Shown here: piece after piece, positions 17,374-26,590 of the stretch
How positions within the stretch are numbered: the stretch's first letter is position 1
Layout of the letters: every line of letters begins with the position of its first letter
Origin: Vibrio sp. YMD68
GTDB taxonomy: Bacteria > Pseudomonadota > Gammaproteobacteria > Enterobacterales > Vibrionaceae
DNA: 64,000 bases
Direction: 5' to 3'
Assembly: GCF_029958905.1 (NCBI RefSeq)
Contig: NZ_CP124614.1
Span: 1,426,001 to 1,490,000, forward strand
Notes under the pieces: generated by a model
Told to the model about the DNA's origin: nothing
Database searches by the model: none
The model's input: the letters and a program-made list of their open reading frames with translations, nothing else
Translations under genes and position numbers: made by a program

Positions 17374-20208
17374 TTAGTTAATGAGTCGCAGCCCATGAGG
17401 GAGTGCATCACCAAAGATTTTCTTTGTTTCTGTCTCTGATAATTCGGTCACTTCCTGCACCAAACTTAGCCATGATTCCGGCACTTTACTCTTCTTTAGT
17501 TTCGCGATGACATCGGTTCTATAGTCGTCGGAAATATCAAATAAACGGTCCCCAGTTTTTCGACAGATCATCACGCAAGCAAAAGCAATCATGGGTTCTT
17601 TTTGCCAGTCTTGTTCAAGTAATGTTGGTAACCACTGCTCGGCTTGTTCACGAGGTATTACCGTATGCTGGCTACCATATAATGGTGTTCTGGAAGCCAA
17701 TCTTCCTACTGCCCACCAATGAGCCTGTTCAAACTGGCCGTGATTAATGGCCTTGCTCATAAACCAGCTGGTGAGCAGAACCTTATCTTCTACGTCTAAG
17801 TGCTCTAGCGACGCAGCGAGCCGTACCATCGATTCATAACCGTGTTCTTGAGCCGTCGTGGCAGTTTTAGGGTTCTTCATCGCACCGGGATGCAAGTATT
17901 TCGCAATGTCTGCCAAAATAGTTTCTTGCTGCTCTTGGTTTAATCCTCCGGCTATCCGACGCCAGAATACCCACCAATCGGTCCAACCTTGGTGGTTTTG
18001 AAATTGAATACCTTGTTGATAGATAGGCCAGATTTGGTCCATGCGCCAACTGTCGGTTGCATCGCCAAACCCCGGGCGCATTGCAAAACCGGCCAGTCGA
18101 AGCCAGTTTTTTTCATGGGGCTCAGAGCGGCGACGACGTTTTCTACCCTGGGCCAAGCTATCAAAAAGGTGGCGTAATGTTGAGAATTCCCACCGATCTC
18201 GTTTACCGAGTGACTTCTCAAGTGTTTTTGTCAGCGTTTTGATCTCTTTATTGTCGGCACTTTTTTTATTGCCGCTGTACAATCGAGTGATCAGCGCCTT
18301 GGATTCGATAAGCTTTGAGCTCAGTGGTGAGGCGTCGGGGTCATCGACGGCCTGATTGCGCACTTCAAATTCCAAACGCCAGCGCTTGTCGTCGCTCACA
18401 CCGACACATTCAAGTTGCAAGGTTCCGACTTCGGTAAGTTGACAAGCCAGTTGAACTTCAACACGTTCTTTTTGGTTTTCATGAAGTGTCGTGCTGTGTT
18501 CACTTTCAAGGGTTGTAACATAAGGCGGAAGAGGGGAAAACAGGTCGGCATCCACGTCCACGAGCACGCCATTTTGTACTTGTGTATTTTGGGCCACCGT
18601 ATCGTGGGTCGACGTCAGGAGATTAAATCGGACTGGCTCACCAAGTGTTAATGAGAATTTGCGGCCACTTAAACGAATCTCTTGCCCTTCTTCTGTGCCT
18701 TTTGCCAAAAGACACAAAGCCTGGTGCTGTTTGTTCTTTTGCTCTAAATGCAAAAAGTAGGAGCGAGCAGAACCGCCGCCAATTTTAAGCTGTGCGCCTC
18801 GCTTTGATTTGGCGAAAGCAACGGCTCCTAATGCAACCGAAAGATCTGGGTGAGGATTATCAAGCAGCGTGATCGGACCCCCACGCCACTGTTCAAGCAG
18901 TGTTGTTACACGTGTCGTGATTAATTCGCTGTTAAATACGCCCCCGTTTAGCAGCAATGCGACAGGAATGGCGGGTGCAGAATCAGAAAGCGGCTCTAAT
19001 CCTGCGTTTACACCGGAACGAGAAAGTGCCGAATGAGAAACCTGCTGATGTTGAGATAAGAACTCAGCTAAATGCTTGCTGATCGCAGGGTCTGAAACAT
19101 AAGGTAAACCAAACTCTACCACTGCCCCGCGACGTTTGTCGGGGGTTTGATCGAAGTCGCTGAGTGGGAAAAAACCATCCAATGCAATCTTATGGACTTC
19201 TTGCCTGGTTAAATTCACACTTCGTGTACCGCCCAGCAGCTTAGATCCACTGCCCAGCATGGTAATTTTTATCTCTTCAGCCGCGTCATTTGACAGCAAT
19301 ACTTCTTTTGCTCGGCGCGTTTGCTGAATGAGTTTCGTCAACCCTGCCGCCGTCAATTTCTTGGTTTGATTGAAACGCTGCTCGGCTAAATGAGCAAGGG
19401 CTAAATCGAGGTTGTCACCACCAAGCATTAAGTGATCGCCAACCCCGATACGATTCAAGGCCAAAGAGGATTGTGTCGATTGATCCGCTTCAATTAAGCT
19501 AAGGTCGGTCGTGCCTCCACCCACATCACAAACCAGAATCAACGGCAGATTTTCCAACTCTTGCTCTGCGGTTTTATTGTGGCGAGAGTGCCAGTCATAA
19601 CAAACTGCTTGAGGTTCTTCGAGCAAAAATATCGTGTCTAAACCTGCAAGTTTGGCCGCTTCGATAGTGAGTTTTCGTGCCGCTTCATCAAAGGAAGCAG
19701 GAACCGTCACAACTACATCCTGATTTTCAAGCGGATTACTTGGATTACGATGATTCCATGCCAAACGGATATGATTCAAATAACTGGCACTGGCAACTAC
19801 GGGCGAGATTTTTTCAACATCACTTGCACCCGCCCAAGGTAAGATGTCTGAACGTCGATCTACCGCCTGGTGTGATAGCCAGCTTTTCGCACTGGATACC
19901 TGTCTGCCTTCGACTTTCGCCCCCAGTTCTCTAGCCCATTCACCAATGATCAGGTGGTCGATGTCGCCTTTGACTCGTTGATCATCCCAAGGAAGAGTGA
20001 TGTCAGAGGGAGAGATTTGCCCAGGAGCGGGGTGATAACGAAATGAAGGGAGCAAAGGGCGTCGCGCCACTTCACCCGGGCCAACAAGCTGGTCGATTTC
20101 AAATAAGGATACAGGTGCTTGTTCTAATGGGTCGGTATTTTCACAGAAAGCGACAACGGTATTGGTTGTGCCCAAATCAATACCAACAAGAAAACGAGAG
20201 GATGCCAT
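17374..20208 (-). CDS. Hsp70-family chaperone with long C-terminal extension (944 aa)
   Basis: A DnaK-related ATPase. Nucleotide-binding motifs are clear: GIDLGTTNTVVAF near the N-terminus, VTVPASFDEAARK, LLEEPQAVCYDW, VCDVGGGTTDLSL and LGGDNLDLALAH, then LLNGGVFNS in the second lobe. After a beta-rich substrate-domain-like part (about 490-620), a roughly 320-residue C-terminal extension rich in Trp and charged residues (RRRRSEPHEKNW, GWTDWWVFWRRIAGG) replaces the usual lid; similar extensions in YegD-like proteins are known as DUF3731. It follows the other hsp70 gene by 51 bp on the same strand. It is not DnaK or HscA; clients are unknown. Confidence 0.85.
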   Translation of the reverse strand: MASSRFLVGIDLGTTNTVVAFCENTDPLEQAPVSLFEIDQLVGPGEVARRPLLPSFRYHPAPGQISPSDITLPWDDQRVKGDIDHLIIGEWARELGAKVEGRQVSSAKSWLSHQAVDRRSDILPWAGASDVEKISPVVASASYLNHIRLAWNHRNPSNPLENQDVVVTVPASFDEAARKLTIEAAKLAGLDTIFLLEEPQAVCYDWHSRHNKTAEQELENLPLILVCDVGGGTTDLSLIEADQSTQSSLALNRIGVGDHLMLGGDNLDLALAHLAEQRFNQTKKLTAAGLTKLIQQTRRAKEVLLSNDAAEEIKITMLGSGSKLLGGTRSVNLTRQEVHKIALDGFFPLSDFDQTPDKRRGAVVEFGLPYVSDPAISKHLAEFLSQHQQVSHSALSRSGVNAGLEPLSDSAPAIPVALLLNGGVFNSELITTRVTTLLEQWRGGPITLLDNPHPDLSVALGAVAFAKSKRGAQLKIGGGSARSYFLHLEQKNKQHQALCLLAKGTEEGQEIRLSGRKFSLTLGEPVRFNLLTSTHDTVAQNTQVQNGVLVDVDADLFSPLPPYVTTLESEHSTTLHENQKERVEVQLACQLTEVGTLQLECVGVSDDKRWRLEFEVRNQAVDDPDASPLSSKLIESKALITRLYSGNKKSADNKEIKTLTKTLEKSLGKRDRWEFSTLRHLFDSLAQGRKRRRRSEPHEKNWLRLAGFAMRPGFGDATDSWRMDQIWPIYQQGIQFQNHQGWTDWWVFWRRIAGGLNQEQQETILADIAKYLHPGAMKNPKTATTAQEHGYESMVRLAASLEHLDVEDKVLLTSWFMSKAINHGQFEQAHWWAVGRLASRTPLYGSQHTVIPREQAEQWLPTLLEQDWQKEPMIAFACVMICRKTGDRLFDISDDYRTDVIAKLKKSKVPESWLSLVQEVTELSETETKKIFGDALPHGLRLIN

Positions 20209-20259
20209 ATGCCAACCTTTGATTGAAAAACGGCATCCAATAAGAGATGCCGTTTATGA

Positions 20260-22209
20260 TTACTGTGTCAGCGGTTCTGAAGCTGAATCTTCTCGCACAT
20301 CAAACTCGACATGCCATTTTTGTCCGTTATCTGCAGCTATGGCTTCTAAGTATAAGGTGCCAAGCTCAGTAACGCGTGACACTAAGGTCACAGGAACCAC
20401 TTCACCTTCACGTCGGCCTTCAGAAATCGGCAGAGTCACTTGAATTTCAGGAAGTTGATCGAGTTCATCGGGTGCCCAATGATCGAGGTGTGTACCTGCC
20501 ACATCATCACGACGGGTGGTCGAACCAAAGAATTGAAAGTGTACAGGTTGCCCAATCACAAGACCAAACTCTTGACTGGGAACTTGAGCTACGGAGCCTT
20601 CTTCCATTCCAAACGGAGCAATACATAATGCTTCAAGTGGAGGTGCCATTCCTGGAATAGCGGGCATCGCGCTTTCAATACCTACGTAATAGCTAGAAGC
20701 GATACCGCCTCGGATACGAACCCCTTGACCGTGGCGGACACAACCATAGTAGGCAGCCCCACTGGCTACGGCTAGGTCTAGATCAAGACCCGACAGAGAT
20801 TTAGCGGGTGGTTGTTCCGCCGTTGTTAGCCATGAGTTTATTGTGTCACGCAGGCGGTTGGACAGCAGTGTCGACTTAAGTACGCCACCGTTGAACAGAA
20901 TCGCGGTCGGTTTGATAAAGTCGGGTGCTGCGGTTGTGCTCGGCATGCCCGGCAACCCTGCCATATTCGCAAACGGGTCATAGGTTTGTTGAGATGCGTT
21001 TATTTCTTCGCTTTGAGTGTGGGCTTCTCTGCCTAGAGCATTCGCTTGTTTGGTTAAGAACGCGGCAATGTGGCGTGTAATACCTGCATCTTGTGCATAC
21101 GGTAAGCCCATTTGTGTCAGTGCGCCACGCGGCTTTTGAACAGGGTGCTCAGAAATGTCAATGCTTGGAAAAAAACCATCAACCAGCGTTTGTTGCACTT
21201 CTTCCTGGGTTAATTCAGTTTTTAACGTTGCGCCAAGAAGTTTAGAGCCTCGACTAGGCACGACGATAGGGACAGATTGTAGTTCGCCATCGTTCAATAA
21301 GGCTTCTTTGGCATCACGACACGCGTGTGTCATTGCTTGAATCTGCCAAGGTGCCAGTTCTTTACCTTGCTGCGCTAATTTCATCTTTAAGCGAAAGGCC
21401 AGAGCAAGATCCATGTTGTCACCACCGAGCAAGATATGCTCACCGACAGCAATGCGGTTGAGCGATAAATTGCCCTGGTCTTCGGTGACTTCAACTAACG
21501 ATAAATCGGTCGTACCGCCACCCACATCGACGACAAGAACAATATCGCCGACCGACACCTGCTCACGCCATGCATCACCATTATTGTTGATCCATGAATA
21601 AAGTGCGGCCTGCGGCTCTTCAAGCAGAGTCAGTTGATTAAACCCCACATTCCGCGCGGCTTCAGCCGTTAAGTCTCTTGCCGCAGGGTCAAAAGAGGCA
21701 GGAACGGTAATGGTGACGTCTTGCTCAGAGAGCGGGGCGTCTGGATGTGAATGATTCCACGCCTGTTTTAAATGCTCAAGATAAAGCTCTGTCGCTCTAA
21801 GAGGAGAGACCTTCTCGACATCTTCAGGGCTACCCGCAGGTAGAAAAGCATCGCGTCTGTTTACACCACCGTGGCATAACCAAGATTTGGCACTAGCAAT
21901 CAATCTAATAGGGGTCTTTGCTCCCAAGTTGCGTGCAATAGCGCCCACAAGTGCGGTTGGCTCTGTTGACCAAGGCAACACCCTTGAGGCTGGGTTCATC
22001 TCATGTTCGTGAGGCTGATACAAAAATGAGCCAAGTTGATCTTTGCTTTCAACCGTTCCCGGTGCTGTTAGTTGGTCAATAGACAGCACATGAACGTCAG
22101 GCTGTACGCTAGGATCTGATTCTGTGGCATTTTCCGTGTAAGAGAGGACACAGTGAGTCGTACCCAAATCGATACCAACACTGAATCGAGCGATGTGTGT
22201 ATTGTCCAT
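20260..22209 (-). CDS. Hsp70-family chaperone (649 aa)
   Basis: A second DnaK-related ATPase, about the size of DnaK. Motifs: FSVGIDLGTTHCVLSY, VTVPASFDPAARD, LLEEPQAALYSW, VVDVGGGTTDLSL, GEHILLGGDNMDLAL and ILFNGGVLKS. The C-terminal third is a beta-rich substrate-like domain, but the helical lid is short or absent. It shares much of its sequence pattern with the 944-aa neighbour, so the two probably arose by duplication. The start overlaps the stop of the DUF2760 gene (TAATG), a sign of translational coupling. No DnaJ or GrpE gene is near. Confidence 0.87.
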   Translation of the reverse strand: MDNTHIARFSVGIDLGTTHCVLSYTENATESDPSVQPDVHVLSIDQLTAPGTVESKDQLGSFLYQPHEHEMNPASRVLPWSTEPTALVGAIARNLGAKTPIRLIASAKSWLCHGGVNRRDAFLPAGSPEDVEKVSPLRATELYLEHLKQAWNHSHPDAPLSEQDVTITVPASFDPAARDLTAEAARNVGFNQLTLLEEPQAALYSWINNNGDAWREQVSVGDIVLVVDVGGGTTDLSLVEVTEDQGNLSLNRIAVGEHILLGGDNMDLALAFRLKMKLAQQGKELAPWQIQAMTHACRDAKEALLNDGELQSVPIVVPSRGSKLLGATLKTELTQEEVQQTLVDGFFPSIDISEHPVQKPRGALTQMGLPYAQDAGITRHIAAFLTKQANALGREAHTQSEEINASQQTYDPFANMAGLPGMPSTTAAPDFIKPTAILFNGGVLKSTLLSNRLRDTINSWLTTAEQPPAKSLSGLDLDLAVASGAAYYGCVRHGQGVRIRGGIASSYYVGIESAMPAIPGMAPPLEALCIAPFGMEEGSVAQVPSQEFGLVIGQPVHFQFFGSTTRRDDVAGTHLDHWAPDELDQLPEIQVTLPISEGRREGEVVPVTLVSRVTELGTLYLEAIAADNGQKWHVEFDVREDSASEPLTQ

Positions 22210-22841
22210 TACAGCTCAACCTCAGCAGGGGCAATAATAGAAGCGTCGTAGTTCTTGGCCAGTTTAGGCAAGTTCATGCTTGTTGCTTTCCAACCTTTAT
22301 GCACGAGAGTTCCGGTAAAGGGCGCGGCACCGGTTACGTTGCCTGTCAAACGAACTTGCTGTGCGTTAAAACCTTCTTCAATCGTAATACGAGTCTCTTC
22401 CTCTTCACTGCGGATGGCGGTCAATGAAACATAATCGTTCAATACTTTTTGTCCGCCAGTGTGAATGACTCGGGCGGCTGCGCCAACTTCTTCATCAGAA
22501 AACGAGGTAAGATCTTCTTTTAGGAAATCAATTAACCGAGCTTCTTGTTGCATAAGAGAAAGGAACTGCATTGCAGAGTCCGTTGAAGCGGTCGCAAGTT
22601 TGGATTCAACTTCAACGACCTTTTCGATGATTTTTTCTACTTCGACAACTTTTTCGACCTCAACAATCTTCTCTACGGGCTTTTCTACTTCGACAATTTT
22701 TTCAACCGGTTTCTCTACCACTTTTTCAATGACGGTTGATTTGCGTGACACCGCAATAAGTAGCAGTAGAAAACTCGATGCTGCTAAACCCATGTGAAGC
22801 ATATCGATTGTCTGAGGAACCATATTAATATCAAAGTTCAT
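22209..22841 (-). CDS. DUF2760 protein with membrane anchor and VEK-repeat linker
   Basis: A 210-aa protein when started at ATG 22841 (MNFDINMVPQ); 14 more codons upstream are possible but unlikely. One TM helix (about 18-32, GLAASSFLLLLIAV) is followed by a 50-residue linker made of repeated VEKPVEKIVE-type units, then a DUF2760 domain (FLSLMQQEARLIDFLKED, GGQKVLNDYVSL, APFTGTLVHKGWKA). In other bacteria DUF2760 genes sit next to Hsp70 genes, as here. It may hold the Hsp70 pair at the inner membrane; this is inference. It is first in the operon. Confidence 0.8.
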   Translation of the reverse strand: MNFDINMVPQTIDMLHMGLAASSFLLLLIAVSRKSTVIEKVVEKPVEKIVEVEKPVEKIVEVEKVVEVEKIIEKVVEVESKLATASTDSAMQFLSLMQQEARLIDFLKEDLTSFSDEEVGAAARVIHTGGQKVLNDYVSLTAIRSEEEETRITIEEGFNAQQVRLTGNVTGAAPFTGTLVHKGWKATSMNLPKLAKNYDASIIAPAEVEL

Positions 22842-22883
22842 GATGAATTCTCTTTGGAGGTTATGTTTAAGGTGATGTTGCAC

Positions 22884-23163
22884 CTTTGGCGTTGATGCAT
22901 TGAGAAAATCGTTCGCATCATGCCGAATATAAGTAGTTTATGGTGGCGGATATTATCACATTCAAGGTTCTTGGCTCGACAAAACGCCGGATTCGTCTAG
23001 GAATACGGTTCGATTGGTGGCTTTTTGAGCACGCGAACAAGGACATATAACGTGAAACGGATAGGTTTCAATTCTTCTACGTTAAAATATGCCGACAACT
23101 CTACTTTTAAACGCAAATGAGGTAGAATCCTTCGCCTTTAAGAGGTTAGGCGGGCAATAAAGG
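22884..23163. other. Divergent promoter region
   Basis: About 280 bp between the DUF2760-hsp70 operon and the exonuclease gene. It must hold both promoters. I saw no heat-shock sigma-32 type promoter that I could defend, and no strong hairpin. Confidence 0.3.
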
Positions 23164-23169
23164 TTGGCA

Positions 23170-23700
23170 ATGAACTATAACCGAGTCGTGTGTTTCGATT
23201 TAGAGATGTGTTGTTGGAATGTAGATGGCGTTGGCACTACAGGTGAAATCATTGAAATTGGCCTCGCAGAAATCGATGTTGCGTCAGGTGAAATCGTCAA
23301 ACGTGCTCAATACTATGTCAAACCTGAGCGTGATGAAGTGTCACTGTTTTGTGTTGAATTGACGGGTATTACGCCTCGAAAAATTGAAAAGCAAGGCCGT
23401 CCATTAAAGGATGTATTACAGTCAGTACTCAAGAATTTTGGTGGCCCTAAAAAGATATTTGCATCTTGGGGGCGTGATGATCAAATTTTGTTTAATGAGT
23501 GTCGTGAAAAAGGCATCGACTTACCTTTCAAAGAGTTCATTAACCTCGCCACGTTATATCGAATTCAAAATCGATTAAAAGATAAAAGAATTGGACATCG
23601 AGCGGCGCAAGAAGCCAAAGACATTGAATGGGAAGGGCGACAGCATTCCGGTTATGTCGATGCGTATAACCTAGCAAAGCTAGCCCTTACGATGCTTTAG
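23170..23700 (+). CDS. 3'-5' exonuclease (DEDD superfamily, KapD/RNase T-like)
   Basis: A 176-aa exonuclease. Exo I is seen in VVCFDLEMCCW (Asp-x-Glu), Exo II in the HRAAQEAKDIEW and SWGRDDQILF area, and the final His-x4-Asp pair in HSGYVDAYNLAKL, which marks the DEDDh type. I choose ATG 23170, six nt after AAAGG, rather than the TTG two codons upstream. Substrate (small RNA or DNA ends) is unknown. It is alone on its transcript as far as can be seen. Confidence 0.85.
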   Translation: MNYNRVVCFDLEMCCWNVDGVGTTGEIIEIGLAEIDVASGEIVKRAQYYVKPERDEVSLFCVELTGITPRKIEKQGRPLKDVLQSVLKNFGGPKKIFASWGRDDQILFNECREKGIDLPFKEFINLATLYRIQNRLKDKRIGHRAAQEAKDIEWEGRQHSGYVDAYNLAKLALTML

Positions 23701-23845
23701 GTTCTATGAAAATCTAATGCCCTACGAATATCTCAGTTCTATGAATGTCTAAGCTTTAGGCTCTATTTAGAGCCAATGATAGGATTCTTACTGCTTGTAT
23801 CAGCCGCTTATTTTGGTGACTTTGCAAAAAGTCTACATCACTCGG

Positions 23846-24292
23846 TTATTCGCCGATAACAGACAGTTTAGCGCGAATAAATTCACTGTGATCCACATAC
23901 AAAAGCTCCGCTGTTTTTCGAATCACGGCTTCCTCAATGGGGTCGATTTCCCCGTCCGCGTGTGCAACTTCCCACATGGCCTTGATGAGTTCGAAACGAG
24001 TCGGCCTAGAAAGCTCTCTAAGTTGCGATGTGAACTCATACAGTGATGCCGCGTCTTTCACTTGTTCTTCGGCTTGAGTAAGCAATTGATCGGCTTCTGG
24101 TGCGGTTAATTCCAGCAAGCGTTCAAGCAAATGATGTTTTGCCTCTTTCTCTGCTTGGTCAATTTGGTGGTCGGCTCCCGCTACTTCACACAATAAGCAT
24201 GCAATGGCGAGATTGGGATTATCATTTTTGCTTCCAGCTAAATCTTCACCTTCGATAAGCTGTTTGAATAGGGAGGTGATCGCATTAAACAT
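23846..24292 (-). CDS. TerB-like protein
   Basis: A 148-aa all-helical protein of the TerB/DjlA-like family. The pattern ACLLCEVAGADHQIDQAE and the matching WEVAHADGEIDPIEEAVIRK are the two acidic metal-binding repeats typical of the fold. ATG 24292 has AAAGGAG at good spacing; the longer frame to 24382 has no ribosome site. Single TerB-like proteins occur widely without tellurite operons, so a role in tellurite resistance should not be assumed. Confidence 0.85.
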   Translation of the reverse strand: MFNAITSLFKQLIEGEDLAGSKNDNPNLAIACLLCEVAGADHQIDQAEKEAKHHLLERLLELTAPEADQLLTQAEEQVKDAASLYEFTSQLRELSRPTRFELIKAMWEVAHADGEIDPIEEAVIRKTAELLYVDHSEFIRAKLSVIGE

Positions 24293-24474
24293 GGCGGCTC
24301 CTTTGTGGTTCGTTATGCTACTCACTTTTTGTTTAGTGAATAGGCCAGTGATTAAGTAATAGGGGTGAGAGAACAAATTCACAAGTCAGGATTGTGTCAA
24401 ACTATTACACGGTTCGGCATTTTAGGGTGAAATCAAAGGAAAGACCGTTAATAATCCCTGTTGTTAGTGAACGA

Positions 24475-24510
24475 TTTTGGCCTTTATGGTTTATTTTGGC
24501 CTTTATGGTT
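24475..24510 (-). repeat. Tandem 20-bp direct repeat
   Basis: TTTTGGCCTTTATGGTTT is present twice head to tail just before the hexamer array. Non-coding. Confidence 0.7.
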
Positions 24511-24566
24511 TGTAGATGTAGATGTAGATGTAGATGTAGATGTAGATGTAGATGTAGATGTGGATG
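24511..24566. repeat. Hexanucleotide microsatellite (TGTAGA)n
   Basis: Eight perfect TGTAGA copies in tandem followed by a degenerate copy. It lies 12 bp beyond the stop codon of the next minus-strand gene, so a change in copy number would alter its 3' UTR and not its reading frame. Confidence 0.95.
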
Positions 24567-24577
24567 AAGGGAAGCGA

Positions 24578-24976
24578 CTAGTGAGTTGGATTCTCAGGAA
24601 CGTCAGGGTCTTCTAAAATTTCAATGATTTCAGAGCTTGAGGATTCATGACCCATCAAAAAAAGCGCGACCATGGCATCGGCTTTGGTTTTTGTATCCGA
24701 GGCATCGTTTATGATTTGTTCAAATCGATGCCTAATCATGGTGACTTCATGCTCAACAAACCCACGCGCTTCTTCATCACCTTGTGATTCTTCCGGCGCA
24801 TTATCGAATTTTAAAAACAGCAGTTCTTCGTTTAACTGCGTATCTATAAGGCGTTCAGGCAGCCATTCTTCGCCCATCACAATGTCTGGATCTTGGCCTT
24901 CAGGCAGGTTGTCGAGAATATTTTTTAAATCAGATGCTTTCACATTTGTGTCATTTAGAAGAACATATATTACCAT
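24578..24976 (-). CDS. Acidic hypothetical protein (132 aa)
   Basis: Not recognised. With ATG 24976 (MVIYVLLNDTNV) the protein is 132 aa, acidic, soluble and mostly helical, with a Glu/Asp-rich C-terminus (EIIEILEDPDVPEN). Longer starts up to 25147 would overlap the divergent outer-membrane gene and are unlikely. No clear Shine-Dalgarno site precedes the chosen ATG, so the start is uncertain. It shares a 90-bp divergent promoter region with the gene at 25067. Confidence 0.6.
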   Translation of the reverse strand: MVIYVLLNDTNVKASDLKNILDNLPEGQDPDIVMGEEWLPERLIDTQLNEELLFLKFDNAPEESQGDEEARGFVEHEVTMIRHRFEQIINDASDTKTKADAMVALFLMGHESSSSEIIEILEDPDVPENPTH

Positions 24977-25066
24977 TGTAACGGTGATTGAACTCGAAAC
25001 ATAAAATTTCCTTCTAAAATTGTCTTTTTTTGGTGATATTGAGCAAGGAACACGAGAAATAAAACG

Positions 25067-26470
25067 ATGATAAAACAAAAAAGGCTCATTCAAGCGACAT
25101 TCTGTTCTTTTGCAGCCTGCTCTTTTGCGCTGAGTGCTTCGACGCAACTGGAAAGCGACTTAAACTCAGTGACAACCGAACATTCAGTGGCCACTGAAGA
25201 TGCGAAAAAGCCAACCACAAAGACGGTGGTTTCTGAGCAAGAGTGGGGCATCGCCGCCATGACAAGGCTTGCCTCTATTCCCTATCACAACGATATTGGT
25301 GACCGCTCTGTCGGTACTTTTATCCCTATGCTGTTTTTTAAAAATGATTATGTATTCATTGAGGGCACAGAATTTGGTGCGTATCTCTATAAGCCAGACG
25401 ATGAGCGTTTTGAGCTCAATATACTGGCTCGCATGCGCTTTGTTGATATTCCTGCGAGTACTCAAAATCGTTATGAAGGGGATACCGGGGATATCGGTTT
25501 TCAGCTCGGGTACCGATTAGACGACACATGGACGACTGATTTTGAATTTATGTCCGACAGCCATTTTAATTGGCACAGTAACGTGACCATAAAAGGGGAG
25601 TTTGAATCTGGCGATTGGGAGCTTAAACCTAGGGTGACATTACGCTATAAAAGTAAGGACTTTAATAGCACTTACTATGGATTCTCTAATTATCCCGAAG
25701 GACAAATTGTTGATGCAGGCATAGATGCCACTATAGGTATTGAAGCTCGTTATCATGTCATTTCTAATCTCTACTTACTTGGCTCAACCGCGGTCACTCG
25801 ACTTGATAGCAATGCTTATGCCAGTGATGCGGTTAAAGATCTTTACCAAGGGGAGCTCTACCTTGGTTTTGGCTTCTTTAACGATAAAACCAAAGCGCCT
25901 AAAACAGAGCTGAACAACAAGCGTTATGTTCGGGTCGCACATGGTTGGGGAACGCCATCAAATATTGGCGACATCATGAAATTCAATGTCGAGAAGGATG
26001 AATTTAATAATCAATTAAGTTCGGTGTTTTATGGTCATCCGCTCACTGACGAATTGTTTGGTATTCCGCTTGATATCTATTTAACGCCAGGCCTGGTGCA
26101 TCATTGGTCGTCAGATGTTCAATCATCAAGTACGGAATATGTTGCTGCGATCAAAGCGTATTACACAATGAATTGGCCGACAAAGTGGCGTGTTGGTGTG
26201 GCTGAAGGTTTGTCTTATATTGATAATGTCACCTATCTCGAAGGCAAAGAGATGGTTGAAAAAGACAAAGTTCCGAGTAATTTATTGAATTACTTGGACT
26301 TCTCTTTTGATGTGAATGTGGGTGATCTGTTTAATCAAACCGACTTGAATAATATGTGGGTTGGCTATTCGCTTCATCATCGATCCGCGATTTTTGAAAA
26401 ATCCTCTCAGTATGGTCGAATTAAAGGTGGCAGCAACTACAACACGGTTTATGTTCAGTTCGATTTCTAA
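25067..26470 (+). CDS. MipA/OmpV-like outer-membrane protein, enlarged (467 aa)
   Basis: A secreted beta-barrel protein. A signal peptide covers about 1-25 (FCSFAACSFALSAS). Then a short Thr/Glu/Lys-rich linker leads to alternating amphipathic strands and a final QFDF with terminal Phe, the outer-membrane assembly signal. The part from WGIAAMTRLASIPY to GFGFF resembles MipA/OmpV proteins. The length of 467 is well above the usual 250-280, and the last 170 residues form a second barrel-like segment with a His-His-Arg-Ser motif (SLHHRSAIFE) reminiscent of lipid A deacylases. Precise function is unknown. Confidence 0.6.
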   Translation: MIKQKRLIQATFCSFAACSFALSASTQLESDLNSVTTEHSVATEDAKKPTTKTVVSEQEWGIAAMTRLASIPYHNDIGDRSVGTFIPMLFFKNDYVFIEGTEFGAYLYKPDDERFELNILARMRFVDIPASTQNRYEGDTGDIGFQLGYRLDDTWTTDFEFMSDSHFNWHSNVTIKGEFESGDWELKPRVTLRYKSKDFNSTYYGFSNYPEGQIVDAGIDATIGIEARYHVISNLYLLGSTAVTRLDSNAYASDAVKDLYQGELYLGFGFFNDKTKAPKTELNNKRYVRVAHGWGTPSNIGDIMKFNVEKDEFNNQLSSVFYGHPLTDELFGIPLDIYLTPGLVHHWSSDVQSSSTEYVAAIKAYYTMNWPTKWRVGVAEGLSYIDNVTYLEGKEMVEKDKVPSNLLNYLDFSFDVNVGDLFNQTDLNNMWVGYSLHHRSAIFEKSSQYGRIKGGSNYNTVYVQFDF

Positions 26471-26485
26471 ATCGTAAAATAAGAG

Positions 26486-26524
26486 AAACGCCCGTTGGCT
26501 TCATTGCTAGTGGGCGTTTTTTTG
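26486..26524 (+). terminator. Rho-independent terminator
   Basis: Stem AACGCCC / GGGCGTT closing an 18-nt loop, followed by a run of seven T, 15 bp after the outer-membrane protein gene. Confidence 0.8.
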
Positions 26525-26590
26525 TTTTTTCGAATCAGGAAAATGCTACAATTCGTGCAGTTTTATCTGCTCAGTTAAATAGGAATCGCT

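Noticed and set aside
18041..18355. Plus-strand ORFs over the hsp70 and DUF2760 genes
   Set aside because: They are antisense frames of clear genes, with no ribosome sites.
23846..24292. Tellurite-resistance locus
   Set aside because: Only a single TerB-like protein is present, without terA, C, D, E or Z genes.
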